From: Oscillospiraceae bacterium
GTDB lineage: Bacteria; Bacillota; Clostridia; Oscillospirales; Oscillospiraceae
Length of the DNA: 64,000 nt
Assembly (NCBI GenBank): GCA_017434755.1
Contig: JAFRER010000010.1
Span: 62,001-126,000, forward strand
Direction of reading: 5' to 3'
In this document: piece after piece, positions 8,777 to 16,378 of the stretch
Numbering within the stretch: position 1 is the stretch's first letter
Layout: each line of letters begins with the position of its first letter
Program-made: the position numbers and the translations under genes
Notes under the pieces: model-generated
The model's input: the letters and a program-made list of their open reading frames with translations, nothing else
Database searches by the model: none
Told to the model about the DNA's origin: nothing

Positions 8777-8859
8777 TTTAGATACCCTCAAATACGCAGT
8801 CCATTTTGCAGGCTGCCCTGTATGGGCATAAGAATTACAAGGAGGGTTACTTTTAAAAT

Positions 8860-9804
8860 ATGATAGAAATACTGAAGCCGCATATCGAATGCATCGAGCC
8901 GCTCAACGACACGGCTTACGGAAAGTTCATTGTTGAGCCTCTCGAACGCGGATACGGTACCACTCTCGGGAACTCTCTTCGCAGAGTACTGCTGTCCTCA
9001 CTGCCCGGAACCGCTTGCGTATCCATCAAGATCGCCGGTATCCAGCATGAGTTTTCAACGATCCCCGGAGTAAAGGAAGACGTGACAGAGATCGTTCTGA
9101 ATGTGAAGAGCATCATTGCCCGTCTTTACAGCGAAGGCGCAAAGACTGTCTATGTCGAAGCCAGCGGCGAGGGCGTCGTCACGGCCGGAGACATCAAGGC
9201 GGACGCTGAGGTCGAGATTCTGAACCCGGAGCAGCCCATTGCCACTCTCGGTCCGGACGGAGCCATCAGCATGGAGCTCGTGTTCGATCACGGCAGGGGC
9301 TATGTTTCTGCTGAGAGAAACAAGAACGCGCAGACACCGATCGGTACCATCCCCGTCGACTCCATCTACACTCCCGTTCTGAAAGTCAATTATTCGGTGG
9401 AGAACACCCGTGTCGGGAACCAGACCGACTATGACAAGCTCACACTGGAAGTATGGACGGACAAGACGATGACCGCCCGTGAAGCGCTTTCACTCGGCGC
9501 AAAGATCCTTTGCGACCACTTCACACTTTTCACAGATCTGTCGGACAACCTCGGCAATGACTCGATGATCGTGGAGCCGGTTCATGACGAGCCGGATACG
9601 ATCCTGAAGATGACGATCGAGGAGCTGGATCTGTCCGTGAGAAGCTTCAACTGCCTCAAACGTGCCAATATCAATACTGTAGAAGACCTTGTAAGCAAAA
9701 CTCAGGATGAGATGATCAAGGTCCGCAACCTCGGCCGCAAGTCCCTGGAAGAAGTCATTCAGAAGCTGGCAATGCTGGGACTTTCTCTGGCGTCAGAGGA
9801 TTAA
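8860..9804 (+). CDS. rpoA: RNA polymerase alpha subunit
   Basis: Dimerises to start RNA polymerase assembly; its C-terminal domain binds UP elements and activators. The 314-residue product has the N-terminal assembly domain ([20 protein letters not shown]) and the C-terminal domain with two helix-hairpin-helix-like segments ([16 protein letters not shown] and [16 protein letters not shown]). GGAGGG precedes the ATG by an unusually long 13 bases. The 83-base spacer before it holds only a short GCCC/GGGC hairpin. Confidence 0.98.
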   Translation: MIEILKPHIECIEPLNDTAYGKFIVEPLERGYGTTLGNSLRRVLLSSLPGTACVSIKIAGIQHEFSTIPGVKEDVTEIVLNVKSIIARLYSEGAKTVYVEASGEGVVTAGDIKADAEVEILNPEQPIATLGPDGAISMELVFDHGRGYVSAERNKNAQTPIGTIPVDSIYTPVLKVNYSVENTRVGNQTDYDKLTLEVWTDKTMTAREALSLGAKILCDHFTLFTDLSDNLGNDSMIVEPVHDEPDTILKMTIEELDLSVRSFNCLKRANINTVEDLVSKTQDEMIKVRNLGRKSLEEVIQKLAMLGLSLASED

Positions 9805-9819
9805 AGGAGGAAAAGCAAT

Positions 9820-10161
9820 ATGCCCGGAACAAGAAAACTCGGCAAGACAAGCGCTCAGCGCAAAGCTATGCTCCGCCAGCAGGTCACTGATTTCCTGGAC
9901 CTCGGACGCATGGAGACCACCGTTACCCGCGCCAAAGAGATAGCTCCCATGGCCGAGAAAATGATCACCCTCGGCAAAGCGAAGGATCTGGCATCCTATC
10001 GTCAGGCTCTCGGGTTCATCACCAGAGAGGACGTAGCGAAAAAGGTGTTTGACGAGATCGCGCCGAAATACGCAGACCGCAACGGAGGCTACACCCGCAT
10101 CACCCGTACGGGAGTCCGCCGCGGAGACGCCGCCGAGACCGCGGTGATCGAGCTGGTCTGA
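9820..10161 (+). CDS. rplQ: 50S ribosomal protein L17
   Basis: L17 sits near the polypeptide exit tunnel. The 113-residue product begins with the family signature [18 protein letters not shown] and ends [19 protein letters not shown] lies about 8 bases before the ATG. It is the last gene of the ribosomal operon; a strong hairpin shared with the convergent unit follows. Confidence 0.98.
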   Translation: MPGTRKLGKTSAQRKAMLRQQVTDFLDLGRMETTVTRAKEIAPMAEKMITLGKAKDLASYRQALGFITREDVAKKVFDEIAPKYADRNGGYTRITRTGVRRGDAAETAVIELV

Positions 10162-10186
10162 CCGACAACAGCAACCATTCAAAAGA

Positions 10187-10217
10187 AAGCCGCAGCACTG
10201 TAAAAGTGCTGCGGCTT
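10187..10217. terminator. Bidirectional terminator, rplQ / VOC gene
   Basis: A perfect 13-bp stem, AAGCCGCAGCACT (10187-10199) with AGTGCTGCGGCTT (10205-10217), loop GTAAA. On the minus strand it is followed by a T-rich stretch (TCTTTT), on the plus strand only by UU, so it probably serves mainly the minus-strand unit but lies between two convergent genes. Confidence 0.8.
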
Positions 10218-10242
10218 AAAACGTTTACCGGTATTTTCGGGA

Positions 10243-10776
10243 TCAGTCCGCGGGCCTCGGCGGCATATTGGAGGGATCCACGTTGGAGGCGTTTTCACCG
10301 GGATAATCGATGGGGATGCCGGTGCGGCCGGGGGCAATGAATTTATAGCACTCAAAGTAGAATCCGGCCTGTTTGGAGAAATCGAGATAACTGTAGTCCA
10401 TCAGGCCGCCCATTCCCTGACCGCGGACATAGGTCCCGCCGCCGACTTCCTCGCTGAACTGGCGGACTTCCGCATATCCCTCTTCGGTCTCAAAGGCAAG
10501 GTGATGCAGCCCGCTGCCATGCTTATCCACCCATTCTTTCTGAGGACAGGGCTGCAGAGGCTGAATGAGCTCGAATTCCATGCCGAAAACCTTGGTGATC
10601 GCGATTTTGACCGGGGATTCCGCGTAGGAAACGCCGTTGATGGTCATGTCAGGGGGAGATCCGGCGGAGATCTCCCAGCCGCCGATGCCCAAGTTCTCCT
10701 CATAGAATTTGACCATTTCATCCACATTCTCTACAAGAAGACCGATCTGAAGGAGCTTTTTGATCTTGATAGCCAT
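10243..10776 (-). CDS. VOC (glyoxalase/bleomycin-resistance fold) family protein
   Basis: The 177-residue product has two beta-alpha-beta-beta-beta modules typical of the vicinal-oxygen-chelate fold: KIKKLLQIGLLVENVDEMVKFY at the N-terminus and HHLAFETEEGYAEVRQF in the second half (HH near residue 100). Members use a divalent metal to act on vicinal oxygen centres (glyoxalases, epimerases, ring-cleaving dioxygenases); the substrate cannot be read from sequence. The ATG at 10776 has AAAGGA upstream; the longer open frame to 11076 is antisense-like junk inside the next gene. It is the last of three genes in a minus-strand unit, 29 bases behind a TIM-barrel isomerase. In QuiC1-type 3-dehydroshikimate dehydratase a TIM barrel and a VOC domain are fused in this same order, which hints at joint action. 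Confidence 0.8.
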   Translation of the reverse strand: MAIKIKKLLQIGLLVENVDEMVKFYEENLGIGGWEISAGSPPDMTINGVSYAESPVKIAITKVFGMEFELIQPLQPCPQKEWVDKHGSGLHHLAFETEEGYAEVRQFSEEVGGGTYVRGQGMGGLMDYSYLDFSKQAGFYFECYKFIAPGRTGIPIDYPGENASNVDPSNMPPRPAD

Positions 10777-10805
10777 TTCTTGATCCTTTCTTTCTGTAAC
10801 GATTA

Positions 10806-11732
10806 TTACCAGTAAATGGGTTTGAGGACATTGTGCACGTAATAGGCGTCCAGGGCCATGGAGGCCAGCAGGTCGGGCGTTCCGTCGTCTTCGATGGAGA
10901 CCCAGCCCTTGAAGCCGTGTTTCTTCATCAGCGCCCAGAGTCCCGGGAAATCGAGGACGCCCTGACCGGGCTCCCAGAACCAGCGGTGACCGTCCTCCTG
11001 GATCTCGACGTTGGGGCTGTAGCGGATGCTGTCGGCCAGTTTGGGATCGGCGGTGTCCTTGAGGTGGAAGCCGCACATCCTCTCGTGATAGTCGTCGTAG
11101 AACTTGAGCAGATCCTCGCCTATGATGGAGATCTGCGCCGTATCGAGATAGTACCAGGTATAGCGCGGGTCGGTGATCTCGAGGAGATAGAGGTGGTTAT
11201 CCTTGTTGATGGAGCAGAAGAATTCATTGTGGATGCCGAGTCTGACCCCGTGGTCGACGGCGTACTCGCCTATCGCGTCGAGCACTTTGCCGACATTTCG
11301 CACTTCTTCCGGGGAGAGCGGATGCCCGACGCTGGCATAGTCGCTGTTGGGACAGGTGCCCATCGTCTCACCGCCGAATCTCGCGATGAGATCCACGGCG
11401 TTTTTGCCGGCCTGGACCTGCGCGTCAAAGTTCTCGGCTATGTGGGCTCCAGTGACGCCGTGGAACATACCGCTGACAGCCAGACCGTGATCTGCCGCAA
11501 AAGCCTTGAAATTCTCCGGAGTGCCGAACAGAGCCATCATCTCGTGCATATCCCAGGGAGCGAGCTCGATTCCGTCATATCCGAGAGCCTTGTGATATTT
11601 CAGGATGCGGTCCCAGTCCTGAAAATAGACAAGGTTGGACCTGTCCTCATAGTAATAGTCGCGGAAGTTGTCTATCTGCTTGTACGGAATGGTTTTCCAG
11701 TGGTTCATATGTGAAAGCCTGATATTTGCCAT
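10806..11732 (-). CDS. Sugar phosphate isomerase/epimerase-like TIM barrel
   Basis: The 308-residue protein belongs to the xylose-isomerase-like (AP endonuclease 2) TIM-barrel superfamily. The four expected metal ligands can be seen: E in GIHNEFF (about residue 160), D in YYLDTAQI, H in GFHLKDT, and E in WVSIEDDG near the C-terminus. Relatives include sugar epimerases, inosose and 3-dehydroshikimate dehydratases and C-deglycosidases; the substrate is unknown here. The ATG is preceded by TTGGAGAAG. The gene is 52 bases after a second, divergent member of the same superfamily and just before the VOC gene. Likely cytosolic; no signal peptide. Confidence 0.85.
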   Translation of the reverse strand: MANIRLSHMNHWKTIPYKQIDNFRDYYYEDRSNLVYFQDWDRILKYHKALGYDGIELAPWDMHEMMALFGTPENFKAFAADHGLAVSGMFHGVTGAHIAENFDAQVQAGKNAVDLIARFGGETMGTCPNSDYASVGHPLSPEEVRNVGKVLDAIGEYAVDHGVRLGIHNEFFCSINKDNHLYLLEITDPRYTWYYLDTAQISIIGEDLLKFYDDYHERMCGFHLKDTADPKLADSIRYSPNVEIQEDGHRWFWEPGQGVLDFPGLWALMKKHGFKGWVSIEDDGTPDLLASMALDAYYVHNVLKPIYW

Positions 11733-11784
11733 AACTTCTCCAATCTGCCGTATTAGGCCTGTTTTTTAGTGTTCGGGCGGATGC

Positions 11785-12762
11785 TTATTCGGGAAGCTTC
11801 GTCTTGATATAGTAACGGGCGCGCAGGATCGAACGGCAGATATCGTATGAATTTCTGGCCGTTACGATCACATGGCCTTCATAGCCGACTTCTTTCAGAA
11901 CAGATTCGATTTTCGGGAAATTGACGTTCCCGTCGCCGAGATCACGGTAGACTTTCGTTGCCCTGACAGACGGGAACTCGGGATTCATCTGCCTGTAGCA
12001 CTCCTGATCGTCTTCAAAGGCGGTGTCGGAATAATGAATGACTCCGACGAGTTCGGGGTTGGCCTTGATCACGCAGGCGGGGCAGCAGTCCGCAATTTTA
12101 AACTCCGCCGTGTCTATGTCCAGCCAGACCTTTTCCTTCAGACTTTTCACGAAGTCAACGACCTTATCTCCGCGAAGCAGACCGTAGAATTCGTTCTTCA
12201 AGCAGAATTTCACGCCCTTGCTGTTGGCATAGGCCGCAAGCTTTTCCACTGCTTCGGCAGTTCCCTTGAGCACTGCTTCGGCTCCCTTTTCAAAATCCGC
12301 ACCGTATGCGGCTTCCACTTCGCCGATCTTCGGGGTGGCGGACATCGTAATGTAGTCGCCGCCGATATCGGCAACATAGTCGATCGCGCCTCTTCCGAAG
12401 AATTCGAGAGCGCCGAAATAACCCTCCAGACTTACGGCGCCGTTTGATTCCGGACTTGCACCGGAGAAAAACAGGCCGGGCATGTAGTGAACGCCGACGA
12501 GCCTGTCGATGCCGCAGGCGTTGAGCTGCTTCAGATAATCCGGTGCGCTTCCGAACTTGTCAAGAACGTTTGCATACACGAGGGGAACACCGGTCCTGCC
12601 GCCGAAAGCCCACATGGGATCATATGGTGTCTCGACCTCGGAGAATCCTCCCGCGGAGACCAGCGTATAGATCTCGTCCCAGAAATACTTGCTTTCCCTG
12701 CGGTTCCGGTTCGGCTGCTGGTTATGCGTATCCACGATTTCCATGCTGATGCCGTGTTTCAT
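11785..12762 (-). CDS. Second xylose-isomerase-like TIM-barrel protein, incomplete metal site
   Basis: The 325-residue protein has the same superfamily layout as its downstream neighbour: E in CLKNEFYG, D in LDIDTAEF and H in GVIHYSDT. The strand that should carry the last metal-binding Glu reads HVIVTARN, so that ligand appears to be replaced. It may bind metal differently, act on another substrate, or be a partner subunit. AAAGGAG lies 8 bases before the ATG. It is the first gene of the three-gene minus-strand unit and is divergent from the FMN reductase at 12984 across an AT-rich intergenic region. No close family identification is possible by eye beyond the fold. Confidence 0.78.
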   Translation of the reverse strand: MKHGISMEIVDTHNQQPNRNRRESKYFWDEIYTLVSAGGFSEVETPYDPMWAFGGRTGVPLVYANVLDKFGSAPDYLKQLNACGIDRLVGVHYMPGLFFSGASPESNGAVSLEGYFGALEFFGRGAIDYVADIGGDYITMSATPKIGEVEAAYGADFEKGAEAVLKGTAEAVEKLAAYANSKGVKFCLKNEFYGLLRGDKVVDFVKSLKEKVWLDIDTAEFKIADCCPACVIKANPELVGVIHYSDTAFEDDQECYRQMNPEFPSVRATKVYRDLGDGNVNFPKIESVLKEVGYEGHVIVTARNSYDICRSILRARYYIKTKLPE

Positions 12763-12983
12763 AGTTGAGCTCCTTTGTGAGAATAGTATAGTACTTAACT
12801 GCTAACATAATTAAGAATAATCGAAAACGGATAGATAGTCAATGATTTTTAAGGTTTTTTTGATATTTGTGATAATATAAAAAATATATTGATAATTCTT
12901 CATAAACAAGGTAAAATAGTACTGTCAACAGGATCAGATTATCTAAGGGTTCAAACAAATAATGAAGGGAAAAGGAGTTTAAA
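12763..12983. promoter_or_regulatory. Divergent AT-rich control region
   Basis: This 221-base region separates the isomerase unit (minus) from the FMN reductase (plus) and is far richer in A/T than its neighbours. A clear plus-strand promoter is TTGATA (12889-12894), 17 bases, TAAAAT (12912-12917), followed by AAAGGAG at 12971-12977. For the minus strand a weaker TATACT-like -10 lies near 12787-12792. The ROK regulator of the region is a reasonable candidate to bind here, but no operator was identified. Confidence 0.6.
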
Positions 12984-13970
12984 ATGCAGGTATTAGCAAT
13001 ATCTTTCGGACATAAAGACGGTAATTGTGATATCCTTGCCAAAAAAGCACTTTTGGGAGCAAAGGCTGCGGGTTGTGATGTAAAATTCATAAACACCAAT
13101 AACCTCATAATCGAGCGCTGCACCGGCTGTACAGCATGCGACAAAGTATTCGAAAAAGGCGCTGAAGCGAAGCTTTGCCAGAGACCGGACGACTTCAGGT
13201 TTGTACGTGATGCCATCATGGATGCAGACGGTTGCATATTTGTGGCGCCGGTCTATTCAGTCGGTGTCACCGGCCAGTATAAGAACCTGCTCGACCGCAT
13301 GGGTGCCTCCCATGACAGAGCGGCCATGATAGCAGCTGACAAACAGCGTAAGGCAGAAGGCAAACCAGGTGTTGACCCCAGGCTCTTCAAGGATCGCCCT
13401 GTAGCATATATCCCGGTAGGCGGCGCCCGTACGCCGGGCTGGACGTCTATGGGCCTTCCTATGATGCATCTTCTCGGAGTATCGAATCTGATGATCCCTG
13501 TGGACTATATGGAAGGCTATGGAATGGGAGACAGGGTCAGTCCTCTCCTTGACAAGCCCTATATGGACAGAGTGTTCCAGCTCGGAAAGAATGTCGGCGA
13601 ACAGGCAGGCATTCCTCGTGAGAAGATGGAGTGGCGCGGCGACTGGGAAGGCGTATGCCCGAGCTGCCACGGAACCACTCTCACCTACCGTGGTGAAGGA
13701 ACTAAGGTAGAGTGCACGGTATGCGGAAGTATCGGCGACCTCTGCATTGAGGACGGGAAAATCAAGGTCAACTATCCTGCTGACCAGATTGCCCGCGGAC
13801 GTTACCAACCGGGCGGCCTTGTCGAGCATTATGAGGAAATCCAGTCTATGATGAAAAACTTCATGGAAGTCATTAAGGAGCACGGCGCCGAGATCCCCGC
13901 GCTCGCCAAGGAGTTGGAGGAGATAGAAGAAACAAAACCCGAACACAGGACAATGCTCAAGAGAGTTTAA
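12984..13970 (+). CDS. NAD(P)H-dependent FMN reductase with zinc-ribbon C-terminus
   Basis: A flavodoxin-like fold reductase of 328 residues. The N-terminal 200 residues carry the FMN_red layout: VLAISFGHKDGNCDILAKK phosphate loop, the cysteine motif CTGCTAC (C46, C49, C52), and FVAPVYSVGVTGQYKNLLDRM, the flavin-binding edge. A C-terminal extension holds two CxxC pairs (C225/C228 and C244/C247), a probable zinc ribbon or rubredoxin-like centre, then a helical tail. Standard FMN reductases are 180-220 residues, so the extension is notable. It probably reduces FMN or passes electrons to another protein in this locus, such as the flavoprotein at 14046-15500. It has its own promoter and terminates at a hairpin shared with the convergent unit. 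Confidence 0.85.
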   Translation: MQVLAISFGHKDGNCDILAKKALLGAKAAGCDVKFINTNNLIIERCTGCTACDKVFEKGAEAKLCQRPDDFRFVRDAIMDADGCIFVAPVYSVGVTGQYKNLLDRMGASHDRAAMIAADKQRKAEGKPGVDPRLFKDRPVAYIPVGGARTPGWTSMGLPMMHLLGVSNLMIPVDYMEGYGMGDRVSPLLDKPYMDRVFQLGKNVGEQAGIPREKMEWRGDWEGVCPSCHGTTLTYRGEGTKVECTVCGSIGDLCIEDGKIKVNYPADQIARGRYQPGGLVEHYEEIQSMMKNFMEVIKEHGAEIPALAKELEEIEETKPEHRTMLKRV

Positions 13971-13998
13971 CAGCGGGAAAATATAAGTTGATAAAAAA

Positions 13999-14028
13999 GA
14001 TCCGGCCGTAAAACGGCCGGATCTTTTT
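13999..14028. terminator. Bidirectional terminator between convergent redox units
   Basis: GATCCGGCCG (13999-14008) pairs perfectly with CGGCCGGATC (14014-14023) around TAAAA, followed by TTTTT (14024-14028) and preceded by AAAAAA, so it works in both directions between the FMN reductase and the flavoprotein gene. Confidence 0.9.
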
Positions 14029-14045
14029 AAATGTATTGGGAAAAA

Positions 14046-15500
14046 TTACTCGAGGGATTCCAGATAGTCTTCAATGCCGTCACCGGCAAGGCGGCCGGAG
14101 TTGACGGCAAAGCCCATGGAGTTGCCGGGGAGCTTGAAGTTGTAGCTGTCGCCGTAAATGGTGTTGGCGTCCGTGCCGGCGCTGTAGAGGCCGGGGATCG
14201 GTCTGCAGTCCTTGTCGAAGACCTGCATCTTGGCATTGACCTTTACGCCGCCGATGGTTCCGTAGGCGCCGGGACGGCATTCACAGGCATAGAAGCCGCC
14301 TTTGCCCGTGAGCGGACGGAGATCCTGGCGGTCCTTCGCAAAGAGCTCATCATATCCCTGATCGCAGAAGTCGTTGTATTCATCAACGGTATCGGCGAGA
14401 ACATCCGGATCGATGCCGATCATCTCTGCCAGTTCTTCAATTGTGTCGGCATGCCAGATCGTCGGGCACTTGTCCTCTTCCGCCGCTTTCAGATCATTCA
14501 TAATGTTTACGTGCGTAGATATGTCATGGACTATGCTTATGTGGGGATAACCGGATTTCTGATAGCGTTTGGCAATGGAACCGTCGATGATGGAATAGGC
14601 GATCCTTCCCGGCTGGTCGGCAATGGCGTTGCCGAAGAAGGTGGAGTTCATGGCATCGGACTCCGCCATGAAACGGATGCCGTCCCGGTTGACAAGAAGG
14701 TCTGCCTGATTGAATACCAGACCTGTTGATGAGTATTCACCGGAAAGAGTTCCGCCTGCGACTTCCATGTTCATACCGTATTTCTGAGCGCCTGCCTTCC
14801 ACATCATCCTCAGACCGTCACCTACGACGCCGGGGACCATGAAGGTCATCTGATCCACCCCGAGGTTGAGTCCGAGTTCCGCCTTCATCATTTCGGCGCT
14901 GCTCCCGAAACCGCCGGTAGCAACGACAACGGCCTTGGCTCTGCATTCGATCTCTTCGCCGTTCTTGTCCTTGGCAAGTACGCCGCAGACCTTCCCGTCC
15001 TCCACGATGAGGTCATATACGGGAGTCTCATAGCAGATCTCACAGCCGAGCTCGATGGCATGGTTGGTCATGACCTTGATCATGCCGCTGGCGGCACGGG
15101 GACCGATACGGCCGTTTTCAGGCTGAACGACGTGCCAGGTGGCTTCCGAATCTTTCGAATAGCGGTAGGCTCCGGCAAATTTGACGCCCATATCCTGCAG
15201 CCACTCAACGGTATCGGCGGATTTGCGGAAGTAGGCGGAGACCAAAGGGCCGTTTACTCTGTAGTGGGTGTATTCCATGTGTTTGCGGAAAGCGGTCTGG
15301 AAATCAATGTCGTTGAAATTGGAACGCTGGATAGAGGTGTCTATGCCCAAGACGCCCATGCCCATATTGGCGGCGCCGCCGGTGGTGTTGCTCTTCTCAA
15401 AGAGCGCGGTCTTGCGGTCGTTTTCACATGCGGTGATAGCTGCTGCCAGTCCTGCGGGGCCGCCGGCGACAACAGCTACATCTACTTCCATTTTTCTCAT
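14046..15500 (-). CDS. Fumarate-reductase-type FAD-dependent oxidoreductase
   Basis: The 484-residue flavoprotein has the FAD_binding_2 layout: N-terminal dinucleotide fold (VDVAVVAGGPAGLAAAI, glycines about 13-18), E34/K35 after the second strand, TGGAANMGMG flavin loop, ATGGFG, a capping domain, and the C-terminal PGLYSAGTDAN...GDSYNFKLPGNSMGFAVNSGR. Family members reduce or dehydrogenate C=C bonds (fumarate, urocanate, acrylates, 3-ketosteroids). There is no N-terminal secretion signal and no FMN_bind domain, so it should be cytosolic and need a separate electron donor, plausibly the iron-sulfur proteins encoded upstream in the same unit. AAAAGGAG lies about 9 bases before the ATG at 15500. 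The substrate is not recognisable. Confidence 0.85.
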   Translation of the reverse strand: MRKMEVDVAVVAGGPAGLAAAITACENDRKTALFEKSNTTGGAANMGMGVLGIDTSIQRSNFNDIDFQTAFRKHMEYTHYRVNGPLVSAYFRKSADTVEWLQDMGVKFAGAYRYSKDSEATWHVVQPENGRIGPRAASGMIKVMTNHAIELGCEICYETPVYDLIVEDGKVCGVLAKDKNGEEIECRAKAVVVATGGFGSSAEMMKAELGLNLGVDQMTFMVPGVVGDGLRMMWKAGAQKYGMNMEVAGGTLSGEYSSTGLVFNQADLLVNRDGIRFMAESDAMNSTFFGNAIADQPGRIAYSIIDGSIAKRYQKSGYPHISIVHDISTHVNIMNDLKAAEEDKCPTIWHADTIEELAEMIGIDPDVLADTVDEYNDFCDQGYDELFAKDRQDLRPLTGKGGFYACECRPGAYGTIGGVKVNAKMQVFDKDCRPIPGLYSAGTDANTIYGDSYNFKLPGNSMGFAVNSGRLAGDGIEDYLESLE

Positions 15501-15539
15501 GGTGGGATCTCCTTTTTATTGTTTATTTATTTCTTTTAT

Positions 15540-16364
15540 TTACTTTCTGAATCTTCCGACCTTGGTGAGACGCTCGGGTAGCTTGGGCAGTCTGCCGGTG
15601 GCAAACTGGATGGCTCCGTTTTCGCAGGCTTCTATGCACTTGCCGCAGCGAGTGCACTCATATTCATCCAACATACTGATGTATCCGGGTTTGCCCTCGA
15701 TGGCATCTGCCGGGCAGACATCCATGCAGTCCCCGTTGCCCTCACACTTGAAGGGATCGATATACAGGGTGCTGAAAGCGGAGCATTCGCCCGAAGGGCA
15801 GGAGCCCTTCCCGCAGTGAGCCTCGAATTCGGAGCGGAAGAGATCAAGCGCCGTAAGCACCGGCAGGGCAGTCTCTTCGCCGACAGGGCAATTGCAGGAG
15901 GTGGTCATCGCCTCGGCGATCTCGAGCGCGAGATCGAGCTGTTTTTTATCGGCTCCCGGTTTCGTCATCGCGTCGATGATGCCTGAGAGCTGATAGGCGC
16001 CCTCGCGGCAGAAAGTGCAGATCCCGCAGCTGGTGGCTCTGAGTTCCGTCAGCATTCCGGAGACTGCGCGCACAACACAGTTTTTGTCCGTAAGCACGGT
16101 GATCTTGCCGTTTCCGAAATCGAATCCTTCGCTTAGTTCAAGAGAGAGGATCTCGGGTGAGAAGAATCTCTGACCGATGATGACGGCCTTCGCGTCATCC
16201 GCCTTGATGGTTTCATCCAGACGGCTGTCCGAGGTGAACTCGAAGCTTTTTCCGTCGGAAGTGCGCAGGTTTATCTTGCCGTCTATCCATTCCGCATGGT
16301 CAACAACGTCAGGATTATAGCAACCGATGTCCTGCATTCTGCGTATGGCTTCTTCACGTGTCAT
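15540..16364 (-). CDS. NuoF-tail/ferredoxin iron-sulfur protein without flavin domain
   Basis: The 274-residue protein combines an SLBB-like segment (residues about 20-105), the iron-sulfur tail of NuoF (SCGICTFCREG: C113, C116, C119, with C157/C159 later) and a C-terminal two-cluster ferredoxin (C237, C240, C243, C247). The first ferredoxin motif reads C207-x5-C213-x3-C217, with Asn at the position of the second Cys, so that cluster may be [3Fe-4S] or use another ligand. The FMN/NAD domain of true NuoF is absent. The ATG at 16364 is chosen because AAAGGAGG lies 8 bases away; the ATG at 16370 is too close. It begins 14 bases after the fusion flavoprotein and presumably forms a complex with it. 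Confidence 0.85.
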   Translation of the reverse strand: MTREEAIRRMQDIGCYNPDVVDHAEWIDGKINLRTSDGKSFEFTSDSRLDETIKADDAKAVIIGQRFFSPEILSLELSEGFDFGNGKITVLTDKNCVVRAVSGMLTELRATSCGICTFCREGAYQLSGIIDAMTKPGADKKQLDLALEIAEAMTTSCNCPVGEETALPVLTALDLFRSEFEAHCGKGSCPSGECSAFSTLYIDPFKCEGNGDCMDVCPADAIEGKPGYISMLDEYECTRCGKCIEACENGAIQFATGRLPKLPERLTKVGRFRK

Positions 16365-16378
16365 GATCATATCCTCCT

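Noticed and set aside
8777-8859. Internal promoter or leader RNA before rpoA.
   Set aside because: Only a four-base-pair hairpin and no -35/-10 pair could be found.
10777-11076. Upstream extension of the VOC reading frame by about 100 codons.
   Set aside because: It lies inside the upstream isomerase gene in another frame, is Arg/Gly/Gln-rich and has no family similarity; the ATG at 10776 has a ribosome binding site.
10243-12762. C-glycoside deglycosylation (Dgp/Dfg/Car-type) cluster.
   Set aside because: The sugar-isomerase-like barrels would fit, but neither the small partner subunit nor the Gfo/Idh-type oxidoreductase of those systems is present.
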